The notes under the pieces: generated by a model
What the model saw: the letters and a program-made list of their open reading frames with translations, nothing else
What the model was told of the DNA's origin: nothing
The model's database searches: none
NCBI GenBank assembly: GCA_027486555.1
Contig: JAIXOX010000140.1
Span: forward strand, 1 to 64,000
DNA length: 64,000 bases
Reading direction: 5' to 3'
From: Comamonadaceae bacterium
GTDB lineage: Bacteria > Pseudomonadota > Gammaproteobacteria > Burkholderiales > Burkholderiaceae_C
In this document: piece after piece, positions 28,918 to 37,449 of the stretch
Numbering within the stretch: the first letter of the stretch is position 1
How the letters are laid out: every line of letters begins with the position of its first letter
Program-made: the position numbers and the translations under genes

Positions 28918-30108
28918 TCAAAAAACTCCTTTGGATTTCAATGCGGCCAAGGTCTGGTCATCCAGCCCCAACTCGCCCAGAATTTCTGCGCTGTGCTCAC
29001 CCCGGCGCGGCGCGGCGCGGGCGATGGTGCTGGGCGTGCGCTCCAGCTGCACCGGCTGCCCCACCAGACGCTGCGGCCCTTGGTGCACCGACACCACGTC
29101 TTTGACCATCTTCAAGTGCTGGACTTGCGGTTCCTTGAACACCTCGTCCATGCTGTTGATCAAGCCACAGGCCACCCCGCCATCGTTCAAGCGCTCAATC
29201 CAATAAGCGCGGTCTTGCTTGGCCAGGCGTTCGTTGATCTCGGCGTTCAGGGCATCGCGGTGGACCGAGCGGCTGGGCTTGTCCTTGTAGCGCGGGTCGG
29301 TGACCCACTGCGGTGCTTCCAGGATGTCGCAAAAGCGCTCCCAAATCTTGGAGCCAAACACCGCAATGTTCATGTAACCATCGCGGGCCTTGTACACCCC
29401 AGTCGGAATGCTGGTAGGGTGGAAGTTGCCCGCCTGAGTGGCCACTTCTTCGTCGATCAGCCAGCGCGAAGTCTGGAAATCCATCATGTACACCATGGAC
29501 TCCAAGAGCGAGGTGTGCAGCCACTGGCCTTGGCCTGACTTTTCGCGCTCGAGCAAGGCCACCAAAATGCCTTGCGCGGCAAAAATACCGGCGCACAAAT
29601 CAGCAATCGGGATGCCCACCCGCATGGGCCCTTGCTCCGCCATGCCGGTGACCGACATCAAGCCGCCCATGCCCTGCGCAATTTGGTCAAAACCCGGCCG
29701 CCCAGCCAAAGGACCAGTCTGGCCAAAACCCGAGATGCTGGCATACACCAGCCCGGGGTTGTCTTTTTTGAGGGTCTCGAAATCGATGCCCAGACGGAAC
29801 TTCACATCGGGGCGAAAGTTCTCGACCACCACATCGGCCTTGGCGATCAGTTGCTTGAGCAGCGCAATGCCCTCGGGCTCTTTCAGGTTGAGCGTGATCG
29901 AGCGCTTGTTGCGGTGCGTATATTGGTAGTCCGAGCCCTCTTGCCCGCCCAGCGTGTCGTCACCGCGCATGTTCTCGGGCATTTGCACCTGCACCACGTC
30001 GGCGCCCCAGTCGGCCAATTGGCGACAGGCCGTAGGACCAGCACGGACCTGGGTTAAATCGATCACTCGAAAACGCGAAAGCGCGGCAGAAGCGGGCAGA
30101 TGGGGCAT
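28918..30108 (-). CDS. CaiB/BaiF family CoA-transferase
   Basis: This 396-residue class III CoA-transferase moves CoA between carboxylic acids. The N-terminal FRVIDLTQVRAGPTACRQLADWGADVVQ and the catalytic-region ENFRPDVKFRLGID and ASISGFGQTGPLAGRPGFDQ motifs are clear. The ATG at 30108 is preferred over an upstream in-frame codon at 30174. It is the first gene of the operon, activating the substrate as its CoA ester for the enoyl-CoA hydratase that follows. Confidence 0.88.
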   Translation of the reverse strand: MPHLPASAALSRFRVIDLTQVRAGPTACRQLADWGADVVQVQMPENMRGDDTLGGQEGSDYQYTHRNKRSITLNLKEPEGIALLKQLIAKADVVVENFRPDVKFRLGIDFETLKKDNPGLVYASISGFGQTGPLAGRPGFDQIAQGMGGLMSVTGMAEQGPMRVGIPIADLCAGIFAAQGILVALLEREKSGQGQWLHTSLLESMVYMMDFQTSRWLIDEEVATQAGNFHPTSIPTGVYKARDGYMNIAVFGSKIWERFCDILEAPQWVTDPRYKDKPSRSVHRDALNAEINERLAKQDRAYWIERLNDGGVACGLINSMDEVFKEPQVQHLKMVKDVVSVHQGPQRLVGQPVQLERTPSTIARAAPRRGEHSAEILGELGLDDQTLAALKSKGVF

Positions 30109-30529
30109 GACAATCGACTGTGAAAGGGTGGGCCCCTGTGGGCAAGGGCCTGGAGCCAGAGCCGTCTCTGGCAAACGTGGTCAAGCTGACGCTGAAGACC
30201 TTCAAACGGTCACAAAGTGTGAATCAGCACCTCCAAAGTGTCAACAATTTGGCCTGATTGTTGACACATTGGCGACCTGCAGATGGGTGTTTGACACAAC
30301 TTCAGGTAGCATTCGAGTGCTTCTTCTTCATCCATCCCGATGATGTTTGCATGAACGCTTTTTTGTGGGAGCGGCACCCTCGCCGCGATGGAGCCTCGCA
30401 ACCCCCCCATCACACCGAAAGCGGGGCTTCCACACTGATCGCTCTGCACAAGACTGGCCTTTCATTTCAAACTTCACAGAGCTGGATCAATAACCCCTGC
30501 CAAGCCCCATCCACAAGACCTTGATCGCC
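30109..30529. other. Divergent control region between CoA-transferase operon and gntR
   Basis: This gap of about 420 bp without a gene carries a perfect 11-bp-arm palindrome (separate entry), several loose TGTxxGACAC-like motifs (for example near 30288) and one half of a REP-like repeat (TGTGGGAGCGGCACCCTCG near 30366). Nothing in it looks coding. Confidence 0.6.
30238..30267. promoter_or_regulatory. Perfect operator-like palindrome, probable GntR site
   Basis: GTGTCAACAAT (30238-30248) is mirrored exactly by ATTGTTGACAC (30257-30267) with an 8-nt spacer. It lies 130 bp upstream of the CoA-transferase start and about 260 bp upstream of the divergent GntR/FCD gene. Binding by that regulator is inferred from position. 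The arms are longer than the usual compact FadR-type site. Confidence 0.6.
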
Positions 30530-31210
30530 ATGCACGCAGCCCCTGAAAAGCCCGAGCACGGCTTGCCCGTCTTTGTGGCCGAGCAGCTCAAACAACTCAT
30601 CTACAACGGCGAACTCAAACCCGGCGAGCGCCTGAACGAGGCGGCTCTGGCGCTGCGCATGGGCACCAGCCGGGGACCGGTGCGCGAGGCCATTCGCATG
30701 CTCACCGGCCTGGGGCTGGTCAAGGCCGTGCTCAACCGGGGCGTGTTTGTGCGCCAACTGTCGGTGCGAGAAATGCTGGAGTTGTACGACTTGAGGGCCC
30801 TGGTCTTCGGCTTTGCCGCCGAACGGGCCACCGAGCACATCGCCGAAAGCCACAAAGCCCAATTTGAGGCGCTTCTGGACAGCATGGACCGGGCCTGTGA
30901 AGCCGAAAACCCCAACCACTATTACGAGCTGAATCTGCAGTTCCACGCCTTGGTGCTGCAACTGGCCAACAACCAGCGAGCCCAGGCCGCTTACGACGAC
31001 TACGTCAAGGAAATGCACCTGTTCCGCCGCGAATACTTCAATGCCCCCGGCAACATGCGCCAATCCAATGCGGAGCACCGCACTTTGTACGAAGCCATCG
31101 TCAAAGGCTCCAAGGCCAAAGCCAAAACGACCGCCGAGCGACACGTCCTCAAAGGGCGAGAGCGGCTTCTGAGCAACCTCGGCAGCAACAGCCCGCTGGC
31201 AGGACTTTGA
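30530..31210 (+). CDS. GntR-family regulator, FCD (FadR) subfamily
   Basis: This 226-residue regulator has an N-terminal winged helix (FVAEQLKQLIYNGELKPGERLNEAALALRMGTSRGPVREAIRMLTGLGLV) and an all-helical FCD effector domain. Typical FCD metal-ligand positions are near YELNLQFHALVLQLANN and SNAEHRTLYEAIVKG. It is divergent from the CoA-transferase operon and probably its repressor, responding to a pathway acid or CoA ester. ATG at 30530 is used; a TTG nine bases earlier is possible. Confidence 0.88.
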   Translation: MHAAPEKPEHGLPVFVAEQLKQLIYNGELKPGERLNEAALALRMGTSRGPVREAIRMLTGLGLVKAVLNRGVFVRQLSVREMLELYDLRALVFGFAAERATEHIAESHKAQFEALLDSMDRACEAENPNHYYELNLQFHALVLQLANNQRAQAAYDDYVKEMHLFRREYFNAPGNMRQSNAEHRTLYEAIVKGSKAKAKTTAERHVLKGRERLLSNLGSNSPLAGL

Positions 31211-31357
31211 TCCGGTTTTCAGCGCTCGTCACACGCCCTGACGCAACACAGCTTGAGCACAGTGGACCGCCACCATCTCGCCCACGCTGCTGACCATGGG
31301 CTCGGAACCTGCCGTGCTCGGCCATTTGGAGGCCCCCCTCAGGAGAGCCGCCTCACA

Positions 31358-32356
31358 TCAGTCTTGACTGATCTTGCGTTCCTTGATGATCTGCGCAAAC
31401 CGCCGTGCATCGCCCTTGGTGACGGCACCAAATTCAGCGGGTGACATGGGCGTGGGTTCGGCACCAATGCCTTTGATGGACTCGACAGCGCTGGGCAACA
31501 TCAGGGCGCGGTTGATTTCGCGGTTCATCCGTTCAACGATGGCGGCTGGCGTGCCCGCAGGGGCCCAGAAACCGTGCGATGTGCCGGCGTCAAAATTCTT
31601 GAGCCCCAGCTCATTGAGCGTGGGCGCATCCGGGAACATGGACAAGCGCTGGGGCGATGTGACCGCCAACAAGCGAAGACGGCCGGAGCGCACATGCGAG
31701 AAGGCAATGCCCGGGTCCATCAAGTAATCCAAGTTGCCGCCCAACAGATCTTGCAAGGCCGCTGCAGAGCCGCGGTAGGGGATGTGCAGCGTAAAGATGC
31801 CCGCTTGCGACTTGAGCATCTCACCTGCGATGTGCGGGCTGGTGCCGTTGCCGGGCGAACCATAGCTCATTTTGCCGGGGTTGCGTTTGGCATAAGCAAC
31901 GAATTCGGCATAATTTTTGTAGGGGGCATCGCTGCGCACCACCAAAAACAACTGCAAGCGCGCACCGGCTGCGACGGGGATCAGGTCTTTGTCATGGTCA
32001 AAGGGCATTTTGGCCGAGACATAGGGCACGATGGAAGCGCCGCTGCCTGAGCTGCACAAAAAGGTGTAGCCATCAGGGGCACTTTTGGCAGCCAAATCGG
32101 AACCGATGATGCCTCCGGCACCGCCTCGGTTGTCCACCACAATTTGTTGACCCAAGGCTTGAGACACGGTGTTGGACACGGCACGGGCCACCAAATCAGG
32201 CGACCCACCGGCCGGAAAGTTCACGATCATGCGGATGGGTTTGGCGGTGGGCCAAGCTGAGGTTTGGGCTTGTGCGACGCCAAAAGCGCCCAGCGCAAGT
32301 CCGGACACTGCGGCAAGGCCAAGTTGTCGGCGGCGTGGGTCATGAAGGCGGGACAT
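31358..32356 (-). CDS. Bug-family substrate-binding protein
   Basis: This 332-residue periplasmic binding protein starts MSRLHDPRRRQLGLAAVSGLALGAFG, a twin-arginine-like leader. It carries RMIVNFPAGGSPDLVAR and IVVDNRGGAGGIIGSDLA, the two Bug ligand loops. The start at 32356 fits the leader. It stands alone, convergent with gntR. The ligand is unknown. Confidence 0.87.
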   Translation of the reverse strand: MSRLHDPRRRQLGLAAVSGLALGAFGVAQAQTSAWPTAKPIRMIVNFPAGGSPDLVARAVSNTVSQALGQQIVVDNRGGAGGIIGSDLAAKSAPDGYTFLCSSGSGASIVPYVSAKMPFDHDKDLIPVAAGARLQLFLVVRSDAPYKNYAEFVAYAKRNPGKMSYGSPGNGTSPHIAGEMLKSQAGIFTLHIPYRGSAAALQDLLGGNLDYLMDPGIAFSHVRSGRLRLLAVTSPQRLSMFPDAPTLNELGLKNFDAGTSHGFWAPAGTPAAIVERMNREINRALMLPSAVESIKGIGAEPTPMSPAEFGAVTKGDARRFAQIIKERKISQD

Positions 32357-32630
32357 GGGTAATCTCCTGATTTTTGAATTCGAAAAATGACGGCTCACTT
32401 AACCGACATGATTATGTGGAGAAATCAAGTGCAGAACTACCCGGGAAAACCTTGCCTTGTTGGCTCGACTGACAGGCGTGGTTTTCACCAAGACATTGCA
32501 GGCAAGCAGCGCAAGGTGCTCGAAGGCTTGGGCAAGGTGCTCGAGGGCTTGAGCAGGGTGCCCTGCCAAGAAGACCCCGACGCCATGTTTCAAAAGGTCA
32601 AGCGGTATGAAGGCCTGCCGTCTGCGCCAA

Positions 32631-33722
32631 TCAAGAACTGAACAAGAAGTTCATCACGTCGCCATCTTTCACGACGTAGTCCTTGCCTTCGGCGCGCATC
32701 TTGCCCGCATCCTTGGCGCCCTGCTCGCCCTTGAAAGCGATGAAGTCGTCAAACGCGATGGTCTGGGCGCGGATGTAACCTTTTTCAAAGTCGGTGTGGA
32801 TCACACCCGCCGCTTGCGGGCCGGTGTCGCCCACGCGGATGGTCCAGGCGCGCACTTCTTTCACACCTGCGGTGAAGTATGTTTGCAGGCCCAACAAGTT
32901 GTAGGCCGAGCGGATCAGGCGGTTCAGGCCGGGCTCATCCTGACCGATTTCCTTCAAGAACTCCAAGCGGTCGGCGTCGTCCATCTCGGACAACTCGGCT
33001 TCGATCTTGGCGCAAATGGCCACCACGGGCGCATTTTGCTTGGCGGCAAAGGCCTTGAGGCGGTCGAGGAACGGGTTGTTCTCGAAGCCGTCTTCCGACA
33101 CGTTGGCCACGAACATGGCGGGCTTGGCGGTGATGAAGAAGAACTGCTTGAGTTCGATGCGCTCTTCTTTGCTGAAGTCGATGGTGCGCACCGGTTGGGT
33201 GTCGTTCAGGGCCGTTTGGCACTTTTCCAAAATCGCCATTTGCTTGACGGCTTCTTTGTCACCCGAGCGGGCAATTTTGCTCACGCGGTGAATGGCTTTT
33301 TCGACCGCGGCCAAATCGGCCAAGCACAGCTCGGTCTGGATAACCTCGATGTCGGCAATCGGGTCGACCTTGTTGGCGACGTGGATCACGTTGTCGTCTT
33401 CAAAGCAGCGCACCACGTTGACGATGGCGTCGGTCTCGCGGATGTGCGCCAAAAACTTGTTGCCCAGGCCTTCGCCTGTGCTGGCACCGGCCACCAAACC
33501 GGCAATGTCCACAAACTCCACGATGGCGGGCACGATGCGCTCAGGCTCGACGATTTCAGACAACTGCTGCAGGCGCGGGTCGGGCACCTCAACGACACCG
33601 GTGTTGGGCTCGATGGTGCAAAAGGGGTAGTTCTCAGCGGCAATGCCGGCTTTGGTCAGGGCGTTGAAAAGGGTGGATTTGCCAACGTTGGGCAAACCCA
33701 CGATGCCGCATTTGAGGCTCAT
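32631..33722 (-). CDS. ychF: Redox-regulated ATPase YchF (OLA1 family)
   Basis: This 363-residue P-loop protein of the OBG/HflX superfamily prefers ATP over GTP and binds ribosomes. It starts [23 protein letters not shown] (Walker A), then [22 protein letters not shown] (switch/Walker B) and a C-terminal TGS domain ([16 protein letters not shown]). Length and motifs match the family exactly. A sharp palindrome lies 32 bp upstream. Confidence 0.95.
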   Translation of the reverse strand: MSLKCGIVGLPNVGKSTLFNALTKAGIAAENYPFCTIEPNTGVVEVPDPRLQQLSEIVEPERIVPAIVEFVDIAGLVAGASTGEGLGNKFLAHIRETDAIVNVVRCFEDDNVIHVANKVDPIADIEVIQTELCLADLAAVEKAIHRVSKIARSGDKEAVKQMAILEKCQTALNDTQPVRTIDFSKEERIELKQFFFITAKPAMFVANVSEDGFENNPFLDRLKAFAAKQNAPVVAICAKIEAELSEMDDADRLEFLKEIGQDEPGLNRLIRSAYNLLGLQTYFTAGVKEVRAWTIRVGDTGPQAAGVIHTDFEKGYIRAQTIAFDDFIAFKGEQGAKDAGKMRAEGKDYVVKDGDVMNFLFSS

Positions 33723-34075
33723 GGAAAAAGTCCTTATAAATCAAGTCCCCCCAGTTGCACCACTTGGTGCAACACCAGCGCGATCGAAGTGCCCGACATG
33801 CGCATCAGGTGGTGGCCAAAGTGCAGGTTTGATCGTCAAAAAACGCGCCCGCTGCGCGTTGGATGTCCGAGTTGGTCCTGGGGGTGTATGCGGGTGATTG
33901 TACTTATCAACAACCCCCCGTGATGCGGCCTTCAAGCCTCAGCAGGGCCGCGTCACGAGCTCACACAAAAAAAACCAATGAGCTCCATGTGGGCTTCATG
34001 TGGGCTCCACCGATTGACTTGAAGGAGAAGACCGTTCAGTGCGCCCAAGATGCCCCGACCGCCACAAACGCGGGA
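33723..34075. other. Noncoding gap upstream of ychF
   Basis: These 353 bp hold the palindrome at 33754-33773, a short GC stem (AACGCG/CGCGTT near 33842-33860) and a brief direct repeat (CATGTGGGCT twice near 33985-34003). No open frame in it looks like a gene. Confidence 0.5.
33754..33773. promoter_or_regulatory. Operator-like palindrome upstream of ychF
   Basis: GTTGCACCA (33754-33762) is exactly mirrored by TGGTGCAAC (33765-33773) around a 2-nt centre. It ends 32 bp before the ychF start codon codes in the opposite sense. The compact symmetry is typical of a dimeric repressor site rather than a terminator. The protein that binds it is unknown. Confidence 0.45.
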
Positions 34076-34654
34076 TCAGCGGGCATCACGCAAAAGGCGG
34101 TTCACCAGGTGGTCAAAATCGCTCTTCAAAAGACTGACGGGTTTGGCATTGCCCCACTCTACAACAGCACTGGCCAGCAAATTGGACCTGGCCTCATAGC
34201 TGACTTGCCTGGCTTGTGCGGGTTGTGATGCAGGGCTCAGGCGCAGTTGAAGTTCGATCCGGTCGGGCTTGCCCGACCAACCCGTGAGATTGTCTTCGTA
34301 GTGCGCAACACGGGTTTCCAGCACATGGGAGCCACCGCGACGCGTGCACTCTGCAGCTGACTGCGCTGCATCGCCTTTGATCGCGACCGTCTGCCATCCG
34401 GCCTGTTGAACGGCCTTCTCAACCCGTTGGCCAATTTCCGCACCGCTGCCGGCGTATGTTTCTTGTCCGTTGGTGGGGTCGCCCGGGTGCGCGACACAGA
34501 CCAATGACTTCGCCGTGACGCTGTGGATGGCTTGGGTCGTGGCACCCGTGGGCTGCGTTTGTTGGGTGACGACGGGGACCGCGCTGCAAGAAATCAAGCC
34601 AACACAACTCAACACCAGCACTGTTTTGCCACAATAGTTCAAATTAATCTCCAT
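34076..34654 (-). CDS. Predicted lipoprotein, DUF4823-like
   Basis: This 192-residue protein begins with a lipoprotein signal (VLVLSCVGLISCS; the second cysteine is the likely lipidation site). The mature part has AGSGAEIGQRVEKAVQQAG and a C-terminal ASAVVEWGNAKPVSLLKSDFDHLVNRLL. The arrangement recalls DUF4823 lipoproteins of unknown function, an assignment I hold loosely. The upstream region is AT-rich and probably contains its promoter. Confidence 0.6.
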   Translation of the reverse strand: MEINLNYCGKTVLVLSCVGLISCSAVPVVTQQTQPTGATTQAIHSVTAKSLVCVAHPGDPTNGQETYAGSGAEIGQRVEKAVQQAGWQTVAIKGDAAQSAAECTRRGGSHVLETRVAHYEDNLTGWSGKPDRIELQLRLSPASQPAQARQVSYEARSNLLASAVVEWGNAKPVSLLKSDFDHLVNRLLRDAR

Positions 34655-34923
34655 CAAAAAAATGTTACTTTATAGTGAATAATTGCTTAAAAAGACAAAA
34701 CAACAATTTGTAACGACAAAATAGAGGCTTGGGCTTGGGCGGCAAGTTCTGCAAGGTCGCACCGGGCGGGCGCGCGGCATGGGCGACAGCTCGGTCTCGG
34801 TGAAGTCGCTCATCACCCTGTGGTTCACAGGTACGTCGGCTTCAAGCTGGACAAGGACTTGCCCATGCAGCGCAGGGTCTTCAGGCTCCATACCCGCTCC
34901 GTCCACAGAAGCTGACACCTACA

Positions 34924-36114
34924 ATGCAGGCCATGGCTAATCCTCCCGATATTTGCATCCGTGGCGCTGGCATTGTGGGCCGCACTTTGGCCTTGTTGCT
35001 CGCCCGCGAACGGCTGAACGTGGCCCTGGTCGAGTCACCCCAGCCCAACGCAGCCCCCGACGTGCGCGCCTATTCGCTCAACGGCGCGGCCAAGGGCTTG
35101 CTGCAAGACCTGCGCTGCTGGCCCGAGGCCCCCGCCGTCACGCCCGTGCACCAGATGCAAGTCTGGGGCGACGATGGTGGCCAACTCAACTTTGGTGCCC
35201 GCGAGCAGGGTGTGGGCGAACTCAACTGGATGGTGGATGTGCCTGTGCTGCAAGCGCTGCTGGGCCAGGCCGTGCAGTTTCAGCCCCAAATTCAAGTGGT
35301 GCAGGCCCCGGTGGCAGCGCCGCTCACGGTGGTGTGTGAAGGCCGCGCCAGCCAGACCCGCGCCGAGCTGGGCGTGGGCTTTGACATCACACATTACGAG
35401 CAACACGCCTTGGCCACCCGCCTGCAGTGCGAGCGAGCGCACGAGGGCATTGCCCGGCAATGGTTTGGCTGGAGCCAAGCGCCCGGCCTGGCGCAGCCGC
35501 AAGCCGAAGTGCTGGCCTTGCTGCCCATGGGGGGCGAAGGCGGGCGCGAAGTCGGGTTGGTCTGGTCGGTGCACCCGCTGCGGGCGCAAGAACTGATGGC
35601 CATGCCGCCCGAAGATTTTGCCGCTGCGCTGGCCCAGGCCTGCGGCCACGCCCTGGGCAGCATGCAGCTGTCTGCCGAGCGTGCCGTGTGGCCGCTGCAA
35701 CTGGCCCGTGCCGAAAGCTGGATTGGTCAAATGCCTGGCCAGCAGAAACAAGCCTTCGCCTTGGCGGGCGATGCGGCCCACACCCTGCACCCGCTGGCCG
35801 GTCAGGGCCTGAACATCGGTTTAGCCGATGTGGCCGAGCTGGTGTCGGTGATTCAGGCCAAGGAATTTTGGCGGCCGCTGTACGACCTCAAACTGCTGCG
35901 CCGCTACGAACGCGCACGCCAAGCCGATGTGCAGGCCATGGGCCTGGTGACCGATGGCCTGCAGCGCCTGTTTGCCCAACCCGGCCCGGTCTGGCAAAAC
36001 CTGCGCAACTGGGGCATGCGCGGCTTTGACCGCAGTGGCCCCCTCAAGCACTGGATGACGCAACGCGCCATGGGACAAAGCACACCGCCAAGCCCTGCCA
36101 AGGCCACACGATGA
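34924..36114 (+). CDS. UbiH/UbiF-family FAD monooxygenase
   Basis: This ~396-residue flavoprotein is of the ubiquinone-biosynthesis hydroxylase family. The N-terminal FAD motif is IRGAGIVGRTLALLLARE, and the second FAD site is LAGDAAHTLHPLAGQGLNIGLAD near residue 280, the family hallmark. It probably hydroxylates the ring of a ubiquinone precursor in the membrane-associated Ubi complex; which position cannot be told. The start could be the second methionine, 9 bases later. It is followed by dsbC. Confidence 0.85.
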   Translation: MQAMANPPDICIRGAGIVGRTLALLLARERLNVALVESPQPNAAPDVRAYSLNGAAKGLLQDLRCWPEAPAVTPVHQMQVWGDDGGQLNFGAREQGVGELNWMVDVPVLQALLGQAVQFQPQIQVVQAPVAAPLTVVCEGRASQTRAELGVGFDITHYEQHALATRLQCERAHEGIARQWFGWSQAPGLAQPQAEVLALLPMGGEGGREVGLVWSVHPLRAQELMAMPPEDFAAALAQACGHALGSMQLSAERAVWPLQLARAESWIGQMPGQQKQAFALAGDAAHTLHPLAGQGLNIGLADVAELVSVIQAKEFWRPLYDLKLLRRYERARQADVQAMGLVTDGLQRLFAQPGPVWQNLRNWGMRGFDRSGPLKHWMTQRAMGQSTPPSPAKATR

Positions 36115-36149
36115 TTCGTCCTTCTTTTTTGATTCCGAAAGTCTCTGTC

Positions 36150-36866
36150 ATGAAGTTCTCCCTGTCCAAACTGGCCCTCATCGTGGCCACCACCGCCTTG
36201 TCGCTGGGCAGCGTGATGGCGCAAGAAGCGGCCATCCGCAAAAATTTGAGCGAGCGTCTGCCCAACCTGCCCAAGATCGACGAGGTGAGCAAAACCCCGA
36301 TGAACGGGCTGTTTGAAATCCGCATGGGCAACGATGTGATGTACAGCGATGCCACAGGCAACTTCCTGATCCAGGGCGCGCTGATCGACACGAAACAAAA
36401 GCGCAACCTGACCGAAGAGCGCGTGGAAAAGCTCTCGGCCATTCCCTTTGAGCAGTTGCCCCTGAAAACCGCCTTCACCCAGGTGCGCGGCGATGGCAAA
36501 CGCAAGTTGGCGGTGTTTGCCGACCCCAACTGCGGCTACTGCAAGCGCTTTGAAAAAGACCTGCAAAAGCTGGACAACGTGACCATTTACCACTTCCTTT
36601 ATCCCATCTTGGGCGAGGACTCCAAGACCAAATCCAAAAACATCTGGTGTGCCAAAGACAAGGCCAAAACCTGGAACGACTGGATGATCAACGGCACCAC
36701 CCCGCCCACCGCCAATTGCGACGCCTCGGCCATTGACTCGATCGTGGCCTTTGGCCAAAAAAACCGCATCACCGGCACACCTTTGCTCTTGTTTGCCGAT
36801 GGCACCCGCGTGCCCGGTGCCGTGCCCATGGCCCAAGTTGAAAAAATGCTCGCCGAGATCAAATGA
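36150..36866 (+). CDS. dsbC: Thiol:disulfide isomerase DsbC/DsbG family
   Basis: This 238-residue periplasmic disulfide isomerase has a signal peptide ending in VMAQ, an N-terminal dimerisation domain, then a thioredoxin fold with active site DPNCGYCKRF. A second cysteine pair (IWCAKDK and ANCDAS) provides the structural disulfide of DsbC, and TGTPLLLFADG holds the cis-proline. It overlaps the next gene by 4 bp. Confidence 0.9.
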   Translation: MKFSLSKLALIVATTALSLGSVMAQEAAIRKNLSERLPNLPKIDEVSKTPMNGLFEIRMGNDVMYSDATGNFLIQGALIDTKQKRNLTEERVEKLSAIPFEQLPLKTAFTQVRGDGKRKLAVFADPNCGYCKRFEKDLQKLDNVTIYHFLYPILGEDSKTKSKNIWCAKDKAKTWNDWMINGTTPPTANCDASAIDSIVAFGQKNRITGTPLLLFADGTRVPGAVPMAQVEKMLAEIK

Positions 36867-37330
36867 CTTCTCCCCACACCACCCGCATGACTGAAGACCC
36901 GACCTGGCGGCTGATCCGCCGCCTGGGCTACGCCGGGCTGATCCCTTTTGTGTTTTTGGCCCTGTGCCTTTGGCTGGTCGGCCCCGAACTGCACCCCTAC
37001 GTGGCCCTGGCCATGCAAGGCTATGGCGCGGTGATCGTGTCGTTTTTGGGCGGCATCCATTGGGGTGTGGGCTTTCGCAATGCCTTGATCAGCCCCAACG
37101 CGCCGAGCATCCACTTCACCTGGGGCGTGTTGCCCTCGCTGCTGGCCTGGGTGGGCGTGATGATGCCCGCCTTTGCAGGTTTGCCCCTGCTGGGATTTGT
37201 GCTGATCGGCTGCTACATGATGGACCGGCGCACTTGGCCAGCTGCAGGCCTGGCACCGTGGCTGCCCATGCGCTTGCAGCTGACCCTCGTGGCCAGTTTG
37301 AGCTGCTTTTTGGCAGCGGGTGCAACGTAA
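36863..37330 (+). CDS. DUF3429 membrane protein
   Basis: This 155-residue inner-membrane protein has about five hydrophobic segments and matches DUF3429 proteins: LGYAGLIPFVFLAL, YGAVIVSFLGGIHWGVGF and LLGFVLIGCYMMDRRTWPA. Function unknown. Its start overlaps dsbC (ATGA), suggesting co-translation. A half REP repeat (TTGTAGGAGCCCACCCC near 37354) follows it. Confidence 0.78.
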   Translation: MTSPHTTRMTEDPTWRLIRRLGYAGLIPFVFLALCLWLVGPELHPYVALAMQGYGAVIVSFLGGIHWGVGFRNALISPNAPSIHFTWGVLPSLLAWVGVMMPAFAGLPLLGFVLIGCYMMDRRTWPAAGLAPWLPMRLQLTLVASLSCFLAAGAT

Positions 37331-37449
37331 GCAGCTGCCCCAAGACGCTCCTTTGTAGGAGCCCACCCCATGGGCGATCGGTGTGGCGAATACCCTCCAA
37401 ACCAATCCCAGCCCTCCAAGCCGAGCCCCCCAATTTCAGCCTTTAAGCC

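Noticed and set aside
32387-32641. An 84-codon plus-strand frame after the Bug gene at 31358-32356
   Set aside because: No ribosome site, contains a short internal tandem repeat (AAGGTGCTCGA) and runs into the end of ychF; no protein-like conservation visible.
32607-33923. A 438-codon plus-strand frame opposite ychF
   Set aside because: Antisense to a full-length, strongly conserved GTPase-fold gene; the peptide is compositionally biased and has no recognisable domain.
34670-34918. Minus-strand 82-codon frame between the lipoprotein and the UbiH-family gene
   Set aside because: No start context or recognisable motif; a degraded gene fragment cannot be excluded but nothing supports it.
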